Shown here: one piece after another, positions 45,536 through 54,766 of the stretch | How positions within the stretch are numbered: the stretch's first letter is position 1 | Layout of the letters: every line of letters starts with the position of its first letter | NCBI RefSeq assembly: GCF_018282115.1 | Contig: NZ_CP054306.1 | Location: 915,488-979,487, forward strand | Source: Synechocystis sp. PCC 7338 | GTDB taxonomy: Bacteria > Cyanobacteriota > Cyanobacteriia > Cyanobacteriales > Microcystaceae | Direction: 5' to 3' | DNA: 64,000 nt | Notes under the pieces: generated by a model | Told to the model about the DNA's origin: nothing | The model's database searches: none | Seen by the model: only the letters and a program-made list of their open reading frames with translations | Program-made: the position numbers and the translations under genes

Positions 45536-46999
45536 ATGCTTAGTTTAATTAATGTTTTATTTGCGTTTATCACCCTGGCGATTTTAATTCTGGTGGGTAG
45601 ATTTGTAAAACAGAAAATTAAGCTATTTCAAAAACTATATTTACCAGAATCGATTATTGCCGGGGCAATCGCCTTGTTATTAGGGCCAGGGGTAGTTGGT
45701 TCCATTGCCGTGGCCCTGGGGGTACCTGCGGATAGTTATTTGGCCGGGGGAGTATTTCCCGAAACTACCCGCACCGTCTGGGCCCAGTCCCCTGGAGTCT
45801 TCATCAATATAGTTTTTGCGGCCCTATTCCTGGGGGAAACCATTCCAAAACCGAAGGAAATTTGGCGTAAAACCTCTCCCCAAGTAGCCTTTGGCCAGAC
45901 GTTGGCTTGGGGGCAGTATGCTTTGCCCATCTTGATCACCTTATTAATTTTAATTCCTCTGTTCAATGTCGATCCGATAATTGCTTCCCTGGTGGAAATC
46001 AGTTTTGAAGGAGGTCATGGAACTGCAGCCGGTATGGCAGAAACCTTCAACAGACTAAATTTTCCTGAAGGCGGAGATTTAGCCCTGGGATTGGCCACCG
46101 TGGGTATTGTCACTGGGGTAATCGCCGGTACGGTTTTAGCCGATTGGGGCAGGCGCAATAATTACATCCAAGAAATACCGACCGAGATAACATCAGGAGA
46201 CGCCCAATTTCAGCCCACGGCCCATCTGGAAAGTGATCGTGTTTTGAGCAGAAGAGCTCAGTTAATGCGAAACCTTTTAATCGATCCCCTATCTTTGAAT
46301 TTTGGCTTTACGGCCTTAGCGGTGTTGATTGGCTGGATAATTTTAGAGCTACTCAGGTTGTTAGAATTTTTCACCTGGGGAAAAACTGGTTTTGAATTGG
46401 CTGGAGCTATTCCTTTATTTCCCATGGCTTTGATTGGAGGCATTATTGTCCAACTAATTATGAAAAGGTTGGATTTAGATTCCTTGATTATTAGAAATTT
46501 ACAAGAAAGAATTGCCGGAGTGGCCCTGGATTTGGTCGTGGTAACGGCCTTAGCATCGATTAAACTGCAGGTGTTGGGAGCTAACTTGCCCGTTTTTCTG
46601 AGTTTGTCTTTGGTAGGAATTATTTGGAATATTGTCGCTTTTGTTTACCTAGCACCAAGAATTTTACCTAGTTATTGGTTTGAAAGAGGTATTGGTGATA
46701 TGGGTCAATCCATGGGGGTTACTGCCACAGGAATTCTGTTAATTAAAATGGTTGATCCCCATAACCGTACCGGTGCCTTTGAAAGCTTTGCTTATAAACA
46801 ATTATTTTTTGAGCCGATTGTTGGTGGTGGATTATTTACGGCGGCGGCCCCCACTTTAATTCGTCAATTTGGTCTGATTCCGATGCTAATTTCCACCTCC
46901 GGCTTATTAGCTTTTTGGCTAATTTTTGGTTTCTGGAACTATAAGGTGATTAAACGGGAAATGATGGCTGAAGCAGATTCACCCAACCCCATTGGTTGA
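45536..46999 (+). CDS. ESS family sodium:glutamate symporter
   Basis: 487 residues, about twelve hydrophobic segments. Family features: an N-terminal LYLPESIIAGAIALLLGPG with the conserved reentrant motif, FEGGHGTAAGMAETFNRL (substrate-loop like GGHGT) and the C-terminal MGQSMGVTATGILLIKM / GGGLFTAAAPTLI. These transport glutamate with Na+. Longer than E. coli GltS (about 400) because of an insertion between the halves. No HIP1 site occurs in this gene. Confidence 0.88.
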   Translation: MLSLINVLFAFITLAILILVGRFVKQKIKLFQKLYLPESIIAGAIALLLGPGVVGSIAVALGVPADSYLAGGVFPETTRTVWAQSPGVFINIVFAALFLGETIPKPKEIWRKTSPQVAFGQTLAWGQYALPILITLLILIPLFNVDPIIASLVEISFEGGHGTAAGMAETFNRLNFPEGGDLALGLATVGIVTGVIAGTVLADWGRRNNYIQEIPTEITSGDAQFQPTAHLESDRVLSRRAQLMRNLLIDPLSLNFGFTALAVLIGWIILELLRLLEFFTWGKTGFELAGAIPLFPMALIGGIIVQLIMKRLDLDSLIIRNLQERIAGVALDLVVVTALASIKLQVLGANLPVFLSLSLVGIIWNIVAFVYLAPRILPSYWFERGIGDMGQSMGVTATGILLIKMVDPHNRTGAFESFAYKQLFFEPIVGGGLFTAAAPTLIRQFGLIPMLISTSGLLAFWLIFGFWNYKVIKREMMAEADSPNPIG

Positions 47000-47100
47000 T
47001 ATTGGCACTAACGGAATAATAAGCCGCAGTTAAGAGTTTTAAGTCTTTTCCATGACTAAACAATTTCAATGTTTGTTTGAAGTTTAAGTCTGTTGAAGCT

Positions 47101-47484
47101 TTAAAATCTGGCTAAATGCCAATCGGGGCGTAAACTACGGGCTTGGCGCAAATAGGCATGGTACATTTCTGACTGGGGGCTTTGGCTGTTGACGTGAATT
47201 AACACCCTAATACACCGTTCTAAACTACCTTTGACATACATTTGTTGCACATCTAACAGGGGGACATTTTCCCAGCGGGGCCTCTGCCTGGCGATCGCCG
47301 CCGGAAAAATTACATCGAGGTCGGGGGTAACAGAGAAAGTTACACTGACAATGTCCTCCGGGGGGCAGGCGTTATTTGCTTCGATGACATCCAGCAGCTC
47401 ACAGACCGCATCTCGGATTGCCTCAGAGCTATTTTCCGAAACCGTCGTTGCACCCCGAATCGCTCGAACTTTCCAGTCCACCAC
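47101..47484 (-). CDS. aroH: AroH-type chorismate mutase
   Basis: 127 residues from GTG 47484 (a TTG at 47490 and GTG at 47481 are alternatives; GAGGAGG at 47491-47497 best fits 47484). Trimeric Bacillus-type fold: WKVRAIRGATTVSENS, VSVTFSVTPDLDVIFPAA, LDVQQMYVKGSLERCIRVL. The arginines in RAIRG and CIRVL and the E/D of the second motif match the active site. Catalyses chorismate to prephenate for Phe/Tyr synthesis. Cytoplasmic; alone in its operon. Confidence 0.92.
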   Translation of the reverse strand: MVDWKVRAIRGATTVSENSSEAIRDAVCELLDVIEANNACPPEDIVSVTFSVTPDLDVIFPAAIARQRPRWENVPLLDVQQMYVKGSLERCIRVLIHVNSQSPQSEMYHAYLRQARSLRPDWHLARF

Positions 47485-47687
47485 CCTCAACCTCCTCGTT
47501 AATTGCTAGTAAGTTTAGTCTTTTTGAGTTGAATTTAATCTAATCGGTCTAGTTACGGGGGCAAAAGTTCCCCCTTTAGCCGTAGCCCAACGGTAAGGGA
47601 CTATTTTGTTTGGAAACCACACTCATCTTACCGGACAATTCGGTTAGGATGATTGACTGACCTTTTGCCAATTTTGCCCAAATCCCT

Positions 47688-48881
47688 ATGCCTCGCCTCA
47701 GCCTTTGCATGATTGTTCAAAATGAAGCCGCTTTCCTGGGGGAATGCTTAGCTAGTGTGGCGGATCTAGTAGATGAAATGGTCATAGCAGACACGGGGTC
47801 CACGGATAATACGGTGGAAATTGCTACCCAAGCGGGGGCTAAGGTGATCACTGTGCCCTGGGAAGATGATTTTGCCCTAGCCCGCAATCATGCCCTAGCC
47901 GCCACCACGGGGGATTGGGTGTTAGTGCTCGATGGGGACGAAAGGCTGAATATTCTGGTTAAAGATGGCATCCAAAAGGCGATCGCCACGGACAATGCCT
48001 TGGTGGTGAACTTAATGCGCCACGAACTGGACAGTAACCAATCTCCCTATTCGTTGGTATCCCGGTTATTCCGTCGCCATCCGGCGGTGCAATTTAGTCG
48101 TCCCTACCACGAAACCATTGATGACAGCGTTTTGACCTTACTGGAGCGGGAAACCCATTGGCAGGTGATTGATTTACCAGGGGTCGCCATCCTCCACCAG
48201 GGCTATAGTCCCACCTTGCTGAAAGAACGGGGTAAAACCCAGCGGGCCAAACATTTGCTCGAAAAAGCCATGGCGGACAATCCCCAAGACCCTTACCTCT
48301 GCAGTAAGCTAGGAGCTTTATATTTCAGCTTGGGGGACGAAAAAGAGGGGGTAAAAATGCTCAAACAGGGGCTCAAGCGCAACACAGCTTCCATTCCCGT
48401 GCGGTTTGAATTGCATTACCATCTGGCCAACGCCTACCGCCGCCAACAAAAATGGGAATTGGCCCGCAAACATTATCAGAAAGCCTTAGATGAAGAAATT
48501 TTACTGCCCCTAAAACTAGGTGCTTTGATCAATTACGGTGCTTTTTTGCAAGACTTAGGGGAATTGGGCGAAGCAATTAAGGTTTATCAAGCAGTAATTC
48601 ATATTGATCCGTCCCAAGCGATCGCCTTTTTTAACTTAGCAATGATTTACAAGGCCCAAGGAAACTTACTCGAAGCCATCAAGGGTTATCAACAGGCTAT
48701 TGCCCTACAACCGGACTATGCTGAAGCCTATCAAAACCTAGCTGTTACTAGTTTTAAGGCTGGTCTAATCCAAGAAAGTGTCGATGTTTTCCAACAGGCG
48801 ATCGCCCTTTATGAACAACGGCAATCCCCGGAGGCGGATCGACTCAGAAAAAATCTACAGGAAATGGGTTTGATCGCATAG
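47688..48881 (+). CDS. GT2 glycosyltransferase with TPR repeats
   Basis: 397 residues. N-terminal GT2 domain: LSLCMIVQNEAAFLGECLASV (5-25), VIADTGSTDNTVEIA, WVLVLDGDERLN with the DxD-like DGD, RLFRRHPAVQFSRPYHETI. From about residue 190 four or more TPR units (DPYLCSKLGALYFSLGDEKEG, FNLAMIYKAQGNLLEAIKGYQQAI). Such proteins glycosylate proteins or lipids and may scaffold partners. Cytoplasmic. Not part of a polysaccharide cluster. Confidence 0.9.
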   Translation: MPRLSLCMIVQNEAAFLGECLASVADLVDEMVIADTGSTDNTVEIATQAGAKVITVPWEDDFALARNHALAATTGDWVLVLDGDERLNILVKDGIQKAIATDNALVVNLMRHELDSNQSPYSLVSRLFRRHPAVQFSRPYHETIDDSVLTLLERETHWQVIDLPGVAILHQGYSPTLLKERGKTQRAKHLLEKAMADNPQDPYLCSKLGALYFSLGDEKEGVKMLKQGLKRNTASIPVRFELHYHLANAYRRQQKWELARKHYQKALDEEILLPLKLGALINYGAFLQDLGELGEAIKVYQAVIHIDPSQAIAFFNLAMIYKAQGNLLEAIKGYQQAIALQPDYAEAYQNLAVTSFKAGLIQESVDVFQQAIALYEQRQSPEADRLRKNLQEMGLIA

Positions 48882-48884
48882 CCC

Positions 48885-48959
48885 ATGAAATTACCCAATG
48901 CCGCCCAAGCAGACTATCTGAAAAAAATCAACAACAACTGCCTTATCGGTTGTCCGTAA
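48885..48959 (+). pseudogene. truncated DUF6883-like gene start
   Basis: 24 codons (MKLPNAAQADYLKKINNN...) to TAA at 48957. The KLPN-A-x-A-x-x-x-x-K-x-x-x-Y/N-C-L start resembles DUF6883 proteins, small cyanobacterial proteins that usually continue for about 90 residues and are commonly followed by a DUF4926 gene. Here only the start remains, four bases after the previous gene's stop. Confidence 0.5.
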
Positions 48960-49016
48960 GGGGAAATTTTTCCTTGCTTAGTTGGTTGTTATCCCGTTAA
49001 AAAGTAGCAGGTAATT

Positions 49017-49256
49017 ATGAAAATTAAAGACTTAGATGTTGTTATTTTTACTGAAAGCCGGATAACCAAACACTTTGAAATGGGTGAACCGATTTACCTT
49101 CAACCGGGCCAGGTGGGAACAATGGTAATGGAATTTAGCGACCGGATGTTTGAAGTTGAATTTGCTGACCAGGATGGTATTCCCTAAGCCATGGAAACCT
49201 TTCCTGCAGCTCAATTACTGATTTTTCACCAAAATCCCATACCTACAAATCTATGA
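49017..49256 (+). pseudogene. DUF4926-like gene interrupted by an in-frame stop
   Basis: ATG 49017 encodes 56 codons (MKIKDLDVVIFTESRI ... FEVEFADQDGIP) to TAA at 49185-49187. The same frame continues after that stop with AMETFPAAQLLIFHQNP to TGA 49254-49256, completing the usual DUF4926 C-terminus (normally ...T-Y-A-M-x-x-x-P/F...L). A TAC to TAA change at the tyrosine codon is the simplest explanation. The final bases overlap the cobM start (ATG 49253). Confidence 0.65.
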
Positions 49257-50038
49257 CCGCAACCAGACAATCTTTTTCTCCGGCCGTTTATTTTGTTGGG
49301 GCAGGCCCCGGTGATCCCGATCTACTGACTATTAAGGGGCAAAAGCTCTTGCAAGCGGCTGATTTAGTCCTCTATGCCGATTCCCTGGTGCCCAAGCAAA
49401 TGTTGGCAGAGGTGCGACCCCAGGCGGAATGTATTGCTACTGGGAGTAAAACCTTGGAGACCATTGTGCCGTTAATGATCACAGCGGTGCGCCAAGGGAA
49501 AATTGTGGTGCGACTCCATTCTGGTGATCTCACCCTCTACAGCGCCATCCACGAACAAATGCAGGCTCTGGGGGAAGCGGACATTTCCTTTGTCTGTGTG
49601 CCGGGCATTAGTGCATTCCAGGCGGCGGCGGCCATCTTAAACTGTGAGCTCACTGTGCCTGATTTAGTACAAACTATTGTGCTGACCCGCATTAGTGGTG
49701 CGGCTTCGACGGTGCCAGAACGGGAAGAGTTAGCAAGTTTGGCCTACCACCAAGCCAGTTTGGGGCTATACTTAGCCGCTCGCCATGTGGAAAAAGCCCA
49801 GAACCAATTATTGGAGCATTACCCCGCCGACACTCCCGTGGCCGTTTGCTTTCGGGTGGGTTGGCCCGATGAAAAAATTTGGCTAGTTCCCCTGGGGGAA
49901 ATGGCCGCCCTAAGTTTGCAAGAAAATCTCATCCGCACCACCCTATACCTGATCAGCCCTGCTTTAAAAACCGATCTCCCCCGGCGATCGCGCCTTTATC
50001 ATCCTGACCACAGTCATATATTTCGTCCCAAACGTTAA
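49253..50038 (+). CDS. cobM: precorrin-4 C11-methyltransferase
   Basis: 261 residues. Tetrapyrrole methylase fold: VYFVGAGPGDPDLLTIKGQKL at residues 11-31, LYADSLVP, RLHSGDLTLYSAIHEQM, CVPGISAFQAAAAIL and LTRISGAASTVPERE. The SAM and precorrin sites are intact. Acts in corrin-ring (cobalamin-type, pseudocobalamin in cyanobacteria) synthesis. Starts within the end of the broken DUF4926 gene, so that gene's promoter may drive it. Confidence 0.95.
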   Translation: MTATRQSFSPAVYFVGAGPGDPDLLTIKGQKLLQAADLVLYADSLVPKQMLAEVRPQAECIATGSKTLETIVPLMITAVRQGKIVVRLHSGDLTLYSAIHEQMQALGEADISFVCVPGISAFQAAAAILNCELTVPDLVQTIVLTRISGAASTVPEREELASLAYHQASLGLYLAARHVEKAQNQLLEHYPADTPVAVCFRVGWPDEKIWLVPLGEMAALSLQENLIRTTLYLISPALKTDLPRRSRLYHPDHSHIFRPKR

Positions 50039-50246
50039 ATTGTGCCTGCTAGGAATTTATTAATTTTCATTGCTAAAGTAGCTAAAAATTTATCTGGACT
50101 TAATTTTGTTAAGATTGGTGACAACAAGAAACAAATGGCTAGTGATTAGTTTCTATGGGAACAGCTAAGCTCAATTGTCTTAACAATAAATATAATTAGC
50201 TTAATTTTGCAATTAACAAGTCTACTTCTTTACTTTTAAACAATAC

Positions 50247-51941
50247 ATGTCGACACCAAAAAGTTGGACAAAGAAAGCGTATCAGAAAGGGTTACTTCTC
50301 TTAGGAACTTTGACGGCAAATATGCTACTGGCTTTTCCCCTAGGGGCGGCGGAGCAAATTTCTTTTTCCTATGGTGGTTTGATGACTTCCATCAAAATCG
50401 ACTCTCTGACAAAGTTTGCGGAGACGGGGGAAGTTGATAAAGACTTACAATTTTATTTCAATTTTATTGCCCAGGATCAACAGAAGGAGTTGCGGGCAGT
50501 TTTAAATAAAGAAGTAGAGCTTAGTCCTGTGATGATTTCTCGCTTCTTCAACACCAAAATGGGTGAAGAAATTTTAACTCGACTGGGGGAAGTGATTAAC
50601 ATTCCCTATAAAAATAATGGCAAATACGCCATACGGGCAGCCCTCGTTCAGGCGGCGATGGAACCAGGGGGATTGTCTTCAATTAAAGTGTTACAAAAAC
50701 TACCTACTAGCATACAAATTAATGGAGAAAAAGCCCTGGCATTGGCCAAGCAAGTTGATATGTTTATCTTGGCCACGGAAACCGCTGTAAAGGAATTGGC
50801 CATACTAACCGCTGAGGAGGCTTCGGAAGCTCCAGCTGTTAATTATGCTGACTTACCTGACCTACGCCAGTCTGGCCCCTATGGGGTGGAAAAAGTTGTT
50901 TGGCATTTAGTTGACGCCAGCCGCGATCGCCATTTTTATGTTGACGTGTTTATTCCCAAGGGAGAGCAGCAAGATAAGATTCCAGTGTTAGCCTTTTCCC
51001 ATGGTTTGTCTTCCCGGCCAGAGGATTATGAAGTGGGTTTACAACATTTAGCCTCCTATGGCTATCTAGTTGTTGCCCCCCAACATCCCGGTAGTGACAA
51101 TATTTATCTCCAGGAAATGCTGGAGGGCTATCACGGCGATATTTTTGATGTTAATGATTACATTAATCGCCCCAAGGATATTAGTTTTACCCTGGATGAA
51201 TTAGAACGACGTAACCAATCAGAATTTGCCGGTCGTTTAGATTTAAAAAATGTTGGGATGGCGGGCCATTCCTTCGGTGGTTATACTGCTTTGGCGATCG
51301 CCGGGGCGGAAATAGATTTTGATAATTTGCAAAAGGATTGTGATTCAGATTTAGCCAATTTAGACGTTGCTCTACTAATGCAATGCCGAGCCTTAGAATT
51401 GCCCCGACAAACCATTTCCTTACGGGATGAAAGGGTCAAAGCAGTATTTGCAGCCAACCCAGTTAACCGCAGTCTTTTTGGTAGCAAGGGCTTGGCCAAA
51501 ATTAATATTCCAGTTGTTTTTGGCTCCGGTAGTTACGACCCGGCGGCGCCCCCGGCGTTGGAACAAGCAGCATCTTTTACCTGGTTAACGGTACCGGATA
51601 AATATTGGCTTCTAATTGAAGGGCAAGCCCACGTTAACTTCACTAAATTAGATCCGGGCATCAGTAAAGCCATTGATTCCACCGCCCACCTGGTTTTACC
51701 CAATCAAGACACCATTTATGACTACGTCATGGGTACAACTGTGGCATTTTTTGAAGTTTACATCCGTCAAGATCCCCAGGGTGCGGATAAATATCGCCCC
51801 TATCTCAGTTCAGCCTACGCAGAATATTTGAGTGGGCTGAATGAGTTTAAGTTGTATCTGGTGTCCGGTAAATCTGCCCCTAAAATCAGGCAAAAAATTG
51901 ATGAGTTCCTGGCCCGGTACGGTGGATTCTCTCAGGATTAA
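50247..51941 (+). CDS. DUF1400-containing alpha/beta hydrolase, secreted
   Basis: 564 residues. N-terminal signal or anchor (LLLLGTLTANMLLAFPLGAAEQ), a DUF1400 domain at about 35-190 (the cyanobacterial leader domain of these hydrolases), then an alpha/beta hydrolase with nucleophile elbow GHSFGG near 340 and LAFSHGLSSRPEDYE. Catalytic Asp/His likely in VVFGSGSYDP and IEGQAHVNF. Dienelactone-hydrolase or lipase-like; substrate unknown. The next gene, BlaI-like, begins 43 bp later. Confidence 0.85.
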   Translation: MSTPKSWTKKAYQKGLLLLGTLTANMLLAFPLGAAEQISFSYGGLMTSIKIDSLTKFAETGEVDKDLQFYFNFIAQDQQKELRAVLNKEVELSPVMISRFFNTKMGEEILTRLGEVINIPYKNNGKYAIRAALVQAAMEPGGLSSIKVLQKLPTSIQINGEKALALAKQVDMFILATETAVKELAILTAEEASEAPAVNYADLPDLRQSGPYGVEKVVWHLVDASRDRHFYVDVFIPKGEQQDKIPVLAFSHGLSSRPEDYEVGLQHLASYGYLVVAPQHPGSDNIYLQEMLEGYHGDIFDVNDYINRPKDISFTLDELERRNQSEFAGRLDLKNVGMAGHSFGGYTALAIAGAEIDFDNLQKDCDSDLANLDVALLMQCRALELPRQTISLRDERVKAVFAANPVNRSLFGSKGLAKINIPVVFGSGSYDPAAPPALEQAASFTWLTVPDKYWLLIEGQAHVNFTKLDPGISKAIDSTAHLVLPNQDTIYDYVMGTTVAFFEVYIRQDPQGADKYRPYLSSAYAEYLSGLNEFKLYLVSGKSAPKIRQKIDEFLARYGGFSQD

Positions 51942-51984
51942 TCCTGTATGGTTAGAAAAGATCTTGATGCACCGTGGAATATTT

Positions 51985-52407
51985 ATGAGTTGGATCCCCC
52001 CCTACCGCCCCCAACAATTGTCCCTGGGCCCCCTGGAGCAGGAAATTTTGGAAATTGTCTGGCAATTAGACCAGGCCACGGTGAAGGATATCCACGACCG
52101 TATTTTGAGCGATCCTGACCGGGAATTGGCCTACTCTTCAGTGACCACGGTGTTGAACCGTCTAACTAAAAAGGGTTGGCTTATGTGCCATCGCCAGGGT
52201 AAAGCCTTTATTTGGACGGCAAGGGTGAGCGCTGACCAGGCCAAGGCGGTGCAATCCTACGAACAATTGCAACAGTTTCTGGCCATTAGCAATCCTGATG
52301 TGGTGGCCGCCTTCGCTGACAGTTTAGATACCGCTAGCATTGACCAGTTAACAGCGATCGCCGATCGGTTACAGAAAGCCCGGCAACAGCGACAGGAGGA
52401 AAAATAA
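51985..52407 (+). CDS. BlaI/MecI-type transcriptional repressor
   Basis: 140 residues from ATG 51985; longer starts overlap the hydrolase end. LSLGPLEQEILEIVWQLDQA at residues 13-32, then VKDIHDRI and YSSVTTVLNRLTKKGWL form the winged helix-turn-helix typical of BlaI/MecI. C-terminal helices for dimerisation. Usually cut by a partner M56 peptidase on signal; here that partner follows directly with its ATG overlapping the stop (TAATG at 52405). Confidence 0.9.
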   Translation: MSWIPPYRPQQLSLGPLEQEILEIVWQLDQATVKDIHDRILSDPDRELAYSSVTTVLNRLTKKGWLMCHRQGKAFIWTARVSADQAKAVQSYEQLQQFLAISNPDVVAAFADSLDTASIDQLTAIADRLQKARQQRQEEK

Positions 52408-53252
52408 TGCACAGTATCTTGTTTCTCATGGCTGTGTTAATTGCGTTTGCCCTGCGATGGGCCATCCGTTACTGGCCCGGCAAGTTAGATTGGCCAGCGG
52501 CATTAATTTGCTTTGCCCTGCCCCCCATGCTTTTAATCAGTACTAGCGCGGCGATCGCCTGGATGGGCTGTGGTTGGATGTTTGGTTTGCCAGCTAGCAT
52601 GGGCAGTCATCTACTGGCATGGATGTTTTTAGTTTGGACAGGGCTATCGGTGCTCTATTTGGCGGAGCAGACCTGGCAAACTCTGCGAGCGGTGCAGAAC
52701 TACCCCATCAGCCATTGGCAGGGGCAAAAAATTCGTCTTTTGGAAACCGATTTTCCCTACAGTGCCCAGGTGGGGCTTTGGTCGCCGGAATTGGTGGTGA
52801 GCCGGGGGTTATTGCGCTTACTGACCCCAGAGCAGATACAAGCTGTGTTAGCCCACGAAAGCGCCCATCTTTTTTACCGGGATACCTGGACATTTTTCTG
52901 GTTGGGGGCCCTGCGCCGTTTAACTTTTTGGTTACCGGAAACAGAATCCTTGTGGCAGGAATTACTGTGGCAAAGGGAATGCCGAGCCGATCGCCATGGT
53001 GCAAATCACTGCGACCCCCTGGTATTAGCGGAGGCCCTCGCCCTAGTGGCCCAAAATGCCATGGTGGCCAATCCCCTGCCCCTGGGGGTGCCTTTTGCTG
53101 GGCAACAGGATCGTCTTCTAGCTCGCATTGATCAATTGTTGTCCTCTACCGTTACCCCCAGTTCCCATCGGTTCATTGCCTGGGGAGGGTCTTTACTTCT
53201 ACTGGCGATCTCCGTTTTACCCCTAATCTTAATTCCCTTGCATATCAAGTAA
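52407..53252 (+). CDS. M56 (BlaR1/MecR1-like) membrane metallopeptidase
   Basis: 281 residues, four or more membrane helices. Zinc-binding HESAH near residues 150-154 (VLAHESAHLFYRDTW), with the third ligand E in WQRECRADRHGA. There is no C-terminal penicillin-binding sensor domain, so it is a minimal M56 protease as in many non-beta-lactam systems. Probably cleaves the BlaI-like repressor at the plasma membrane in response to a stress. Strong gene-pair coupling by start/stop overlap. Confidence 0.9.
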   Translation: MHSILFLMAVLIAFALRWAIRYWPGKLDWPAALICFALPPMLLISTSAAIAWMGCGWMFGLPASMGSHLLAWMFLVWTGLSVLYLAEQTWQTLRAVQNYPISHWQGQKIRLLETDFPYSAQVGLWSPELVVSRGLLRLLTPEQIQAVLAHESAHLFYRDTWTFFWLGALRRLTFWLPETESLWQELLWQRECRADRHGANHCDPLVLAEALALVAQNAMVANPLPLGVPFAGQQDRLLARIDQLLSSTVTPSSHRFIAWGGSLLLLAISVLPLILIPLHIK

Positions 53253-53339
53253 ATTCAAACCTTTGGGGCTGGGTAAGACCAACAACCATTGGGCTACTAG
53301 AAATTCCCACAACTGTATTCAATTAAGAAGTTTTTCAAA

Positions 53340-53822
53340 ATGGCCACTGCCTTAGAAATTAACCAATCGGCCCCCGCTTTCTCCGCTCCTAATGCCGAAG
53401 GCACAGCGTTTTCACTAGGAGATTTTGCTGGTAAGTGGTTGGTGTTGTACTTTTACCCTAAGGACAATACCCCCGGTTGCACCACGGAAGCAACTGAGTT
53501 TAGTGCCAAGTTAGCGGAATTTATCGCCCTCGATGCTGTTGTAGTTGGGGTCAGCCCAGACTCCGAGAAAAGCCATAGTAAATTCATCGATAAGCATAAT
53601 CTCACCGTTCAATTACTCAGTGATCCCGAGCATCAATTAGCCGCGGCCTATGGCGCTTGGGGCCCCAAAAAATTCATGGGTAAAGAGTATGAAGGCATTC
53701 TTCGTTCCACTTTTTTAATCAACCCCCAGGGAAATATTGCCCACATTTGGCCTAATGTGAGGGTCAAGGGCCACGTCGAAAAAGTGTTGGAGAAACTACA
53801 ACAATTAAGGGGTGCTGATTAA
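53340..53822 (+). CDS. bcp: BCP-type peroxiredoxin (PrxQ)
   Basis: 160 residues. Peroxidatic Cys47 in NTPGCTTEATEF; the resolving Cys five residues later found in many PrxQ proteins is absent, and there is no other cysteine. It is therefore a 1-Cys type or uses another thiol. FYPKDNTPG and STFLINPQGNIAHIW are family motifs. Reduces peroxides. Start preceded by AAGAAG. Follows the M56 gene by 87 bp. Confidence 0.93.
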   Translation: MATALEINQSAPAFSAPNAEGTAFSLGDFAGKWLVLYFYPKDNTPGCTTEATEFSAKLAEFIALDAVVVGVSPDSEKSHSKFIDKHNLTVQLLSDPEHQLAAAYGAWGPKKFMGKEYEGILRSTFLINPQGNIAHIWPNVRVKGHVEKVLEKLQQLRGAD

Positions 53823-53905
53823 TTTCAGTTGAGTAATTGCTTATGCAAAAATCATTTTTGGGCGAGCAAATTTTTCCCGCTAGGCAGAGCTTCCCCGTTG
53901 ATCTA

Positions 53906-54379
53906 ATGAACCTAATCAATTATTATCAACGCCGGTTACTAACTTGGTTAATCCTTGGTTTGATTGGCTTCAGTCTAAACGCCTGTCAAAGCTCCCCGCC
54001 CCCCTTGGAATTTGCCCCCGATGGTGCAGTGGTACAGCAAGCAATTACTTTCCAACTCAACCGTACACAAACTGCCCTTAGTCAACATTTAAACGCCCCA
54101 ACGCCGGATTTTGAAATTAGCAAGATCAACGTTAAAAAAATCGAGGCGATCGCCGTGGATAACTTACCGGCCTATCACCTAACTGGGGGATATGATTTAA
54201 AACTGATTCTGCCCCGGCAAACGGTGACTCAAAAACAGAATCCATTTGATCTTTACCTACAGCGGCAAAGTGAAGGTAAAAGTTGGCGATTGTTAAAAAA
54301 AGACATTGATCCCCGCACCAACGAGGAGAAATGGGGGAGCTACCTAGTGGAGCTAGAAGCAACGGAGCCGGCAAGTTAA
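53906..54379 (+). CDS. putative lipoprotein, function unknown
   Basis: 157 residues from ATG 53906, chosen because it yields a lipobox (LLTWLILGLIGFSLNAC, lipidated Cys25) instead of a 23-residue leader from 53837. Mature protein is beta-strand rich with a helix; LTGGYDLKLILPRQTVTQ and WRLLKKDIDPRTNEEKWGSY are notable. Not a family I recognise. 83 bp downstream of bcp. Confidence 0.75.
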   Translation: MNLINYYQRRLLTWLILGLIGFSLNACQSSPPPLEFAPDGAVVQQAITFQLNRTQTALSQHLNAPTPDFEISKINVKKIEAIAVDNLPAYHLTGGYDLKLILPRQTVTQKQNPFDLYLQRQSEGKSWRLLKKDIDPRTNEEKWGSYLVELEATEPAS

Positions 54380-54460
54380 CGAGTTGAAGTTGACAGGGGA
54401 AAAACCAAAATCTGCCTTGGGCAGACCGAATTAACCCTAGCTCTCCTCGCCATTAAGTGC

Positions 54461-54766
54461 TCAGGAATTTTCCAGCCATGTTTCCACACTTTTCACCTTT
54501 TCATCCATGGTTTGGGGGCGATCGGTGCGGGTACCGAAACGCATGCTGGAAGTGATACGGGGGGCTCCCAGGGCATGGACCGCTTCGTGACAGGCCTTAA
54601 CTGCGGCAAAAACTTCGTCCCAATCCCCTTCAATGTTGGTGCCGTAGGCATGCATGGTATGTTTCAGTCCCGCTTCGGCCAACACTTTCTGACAGGCGGC
54701 CACATACTGGCCCACGGAAACCCCCACACCTAGGGGCACGACACATAAATCCACAATCACGTTCAT
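54461..54766 (-). CDS. MTH1187/YkoF-type thiamine-binding-like protein
   Basis: 101 residues from ATG 54766; a longer start reaches 54871 but lacks similarity. VIVDLCVVPLGVGVSVGQYV and LKHTMHAYGTNIEGDWDEVF show the ferredoxin-like double fold of the MTH1187 group, often bound to a thiamine-like ligand; C-terminal RFGTRTDRPQTMDEKV. Small cytoplasmic protein, often tetrameric. No neighbour gives function. Confidence 0.85.
   Translation of the reverse strand: MNVIVDLCVVPLGVGVSVGQYVAACQKVLAEAGLKHTMHAYGTNIEGDWDEVFAAVKACHEAVHALGAPRITSSMRFGTRTDRPQTMDEKVKSVETWLENS

Noticed and set aside
50180-50225. TTAAC-rich octamers upstream of the DUF1400 hydrolase resembling a Pho box
   Set aside because: Only one octamer fits the consensus and the 11-bp phasing fails; AT-rich chance match is more likely.
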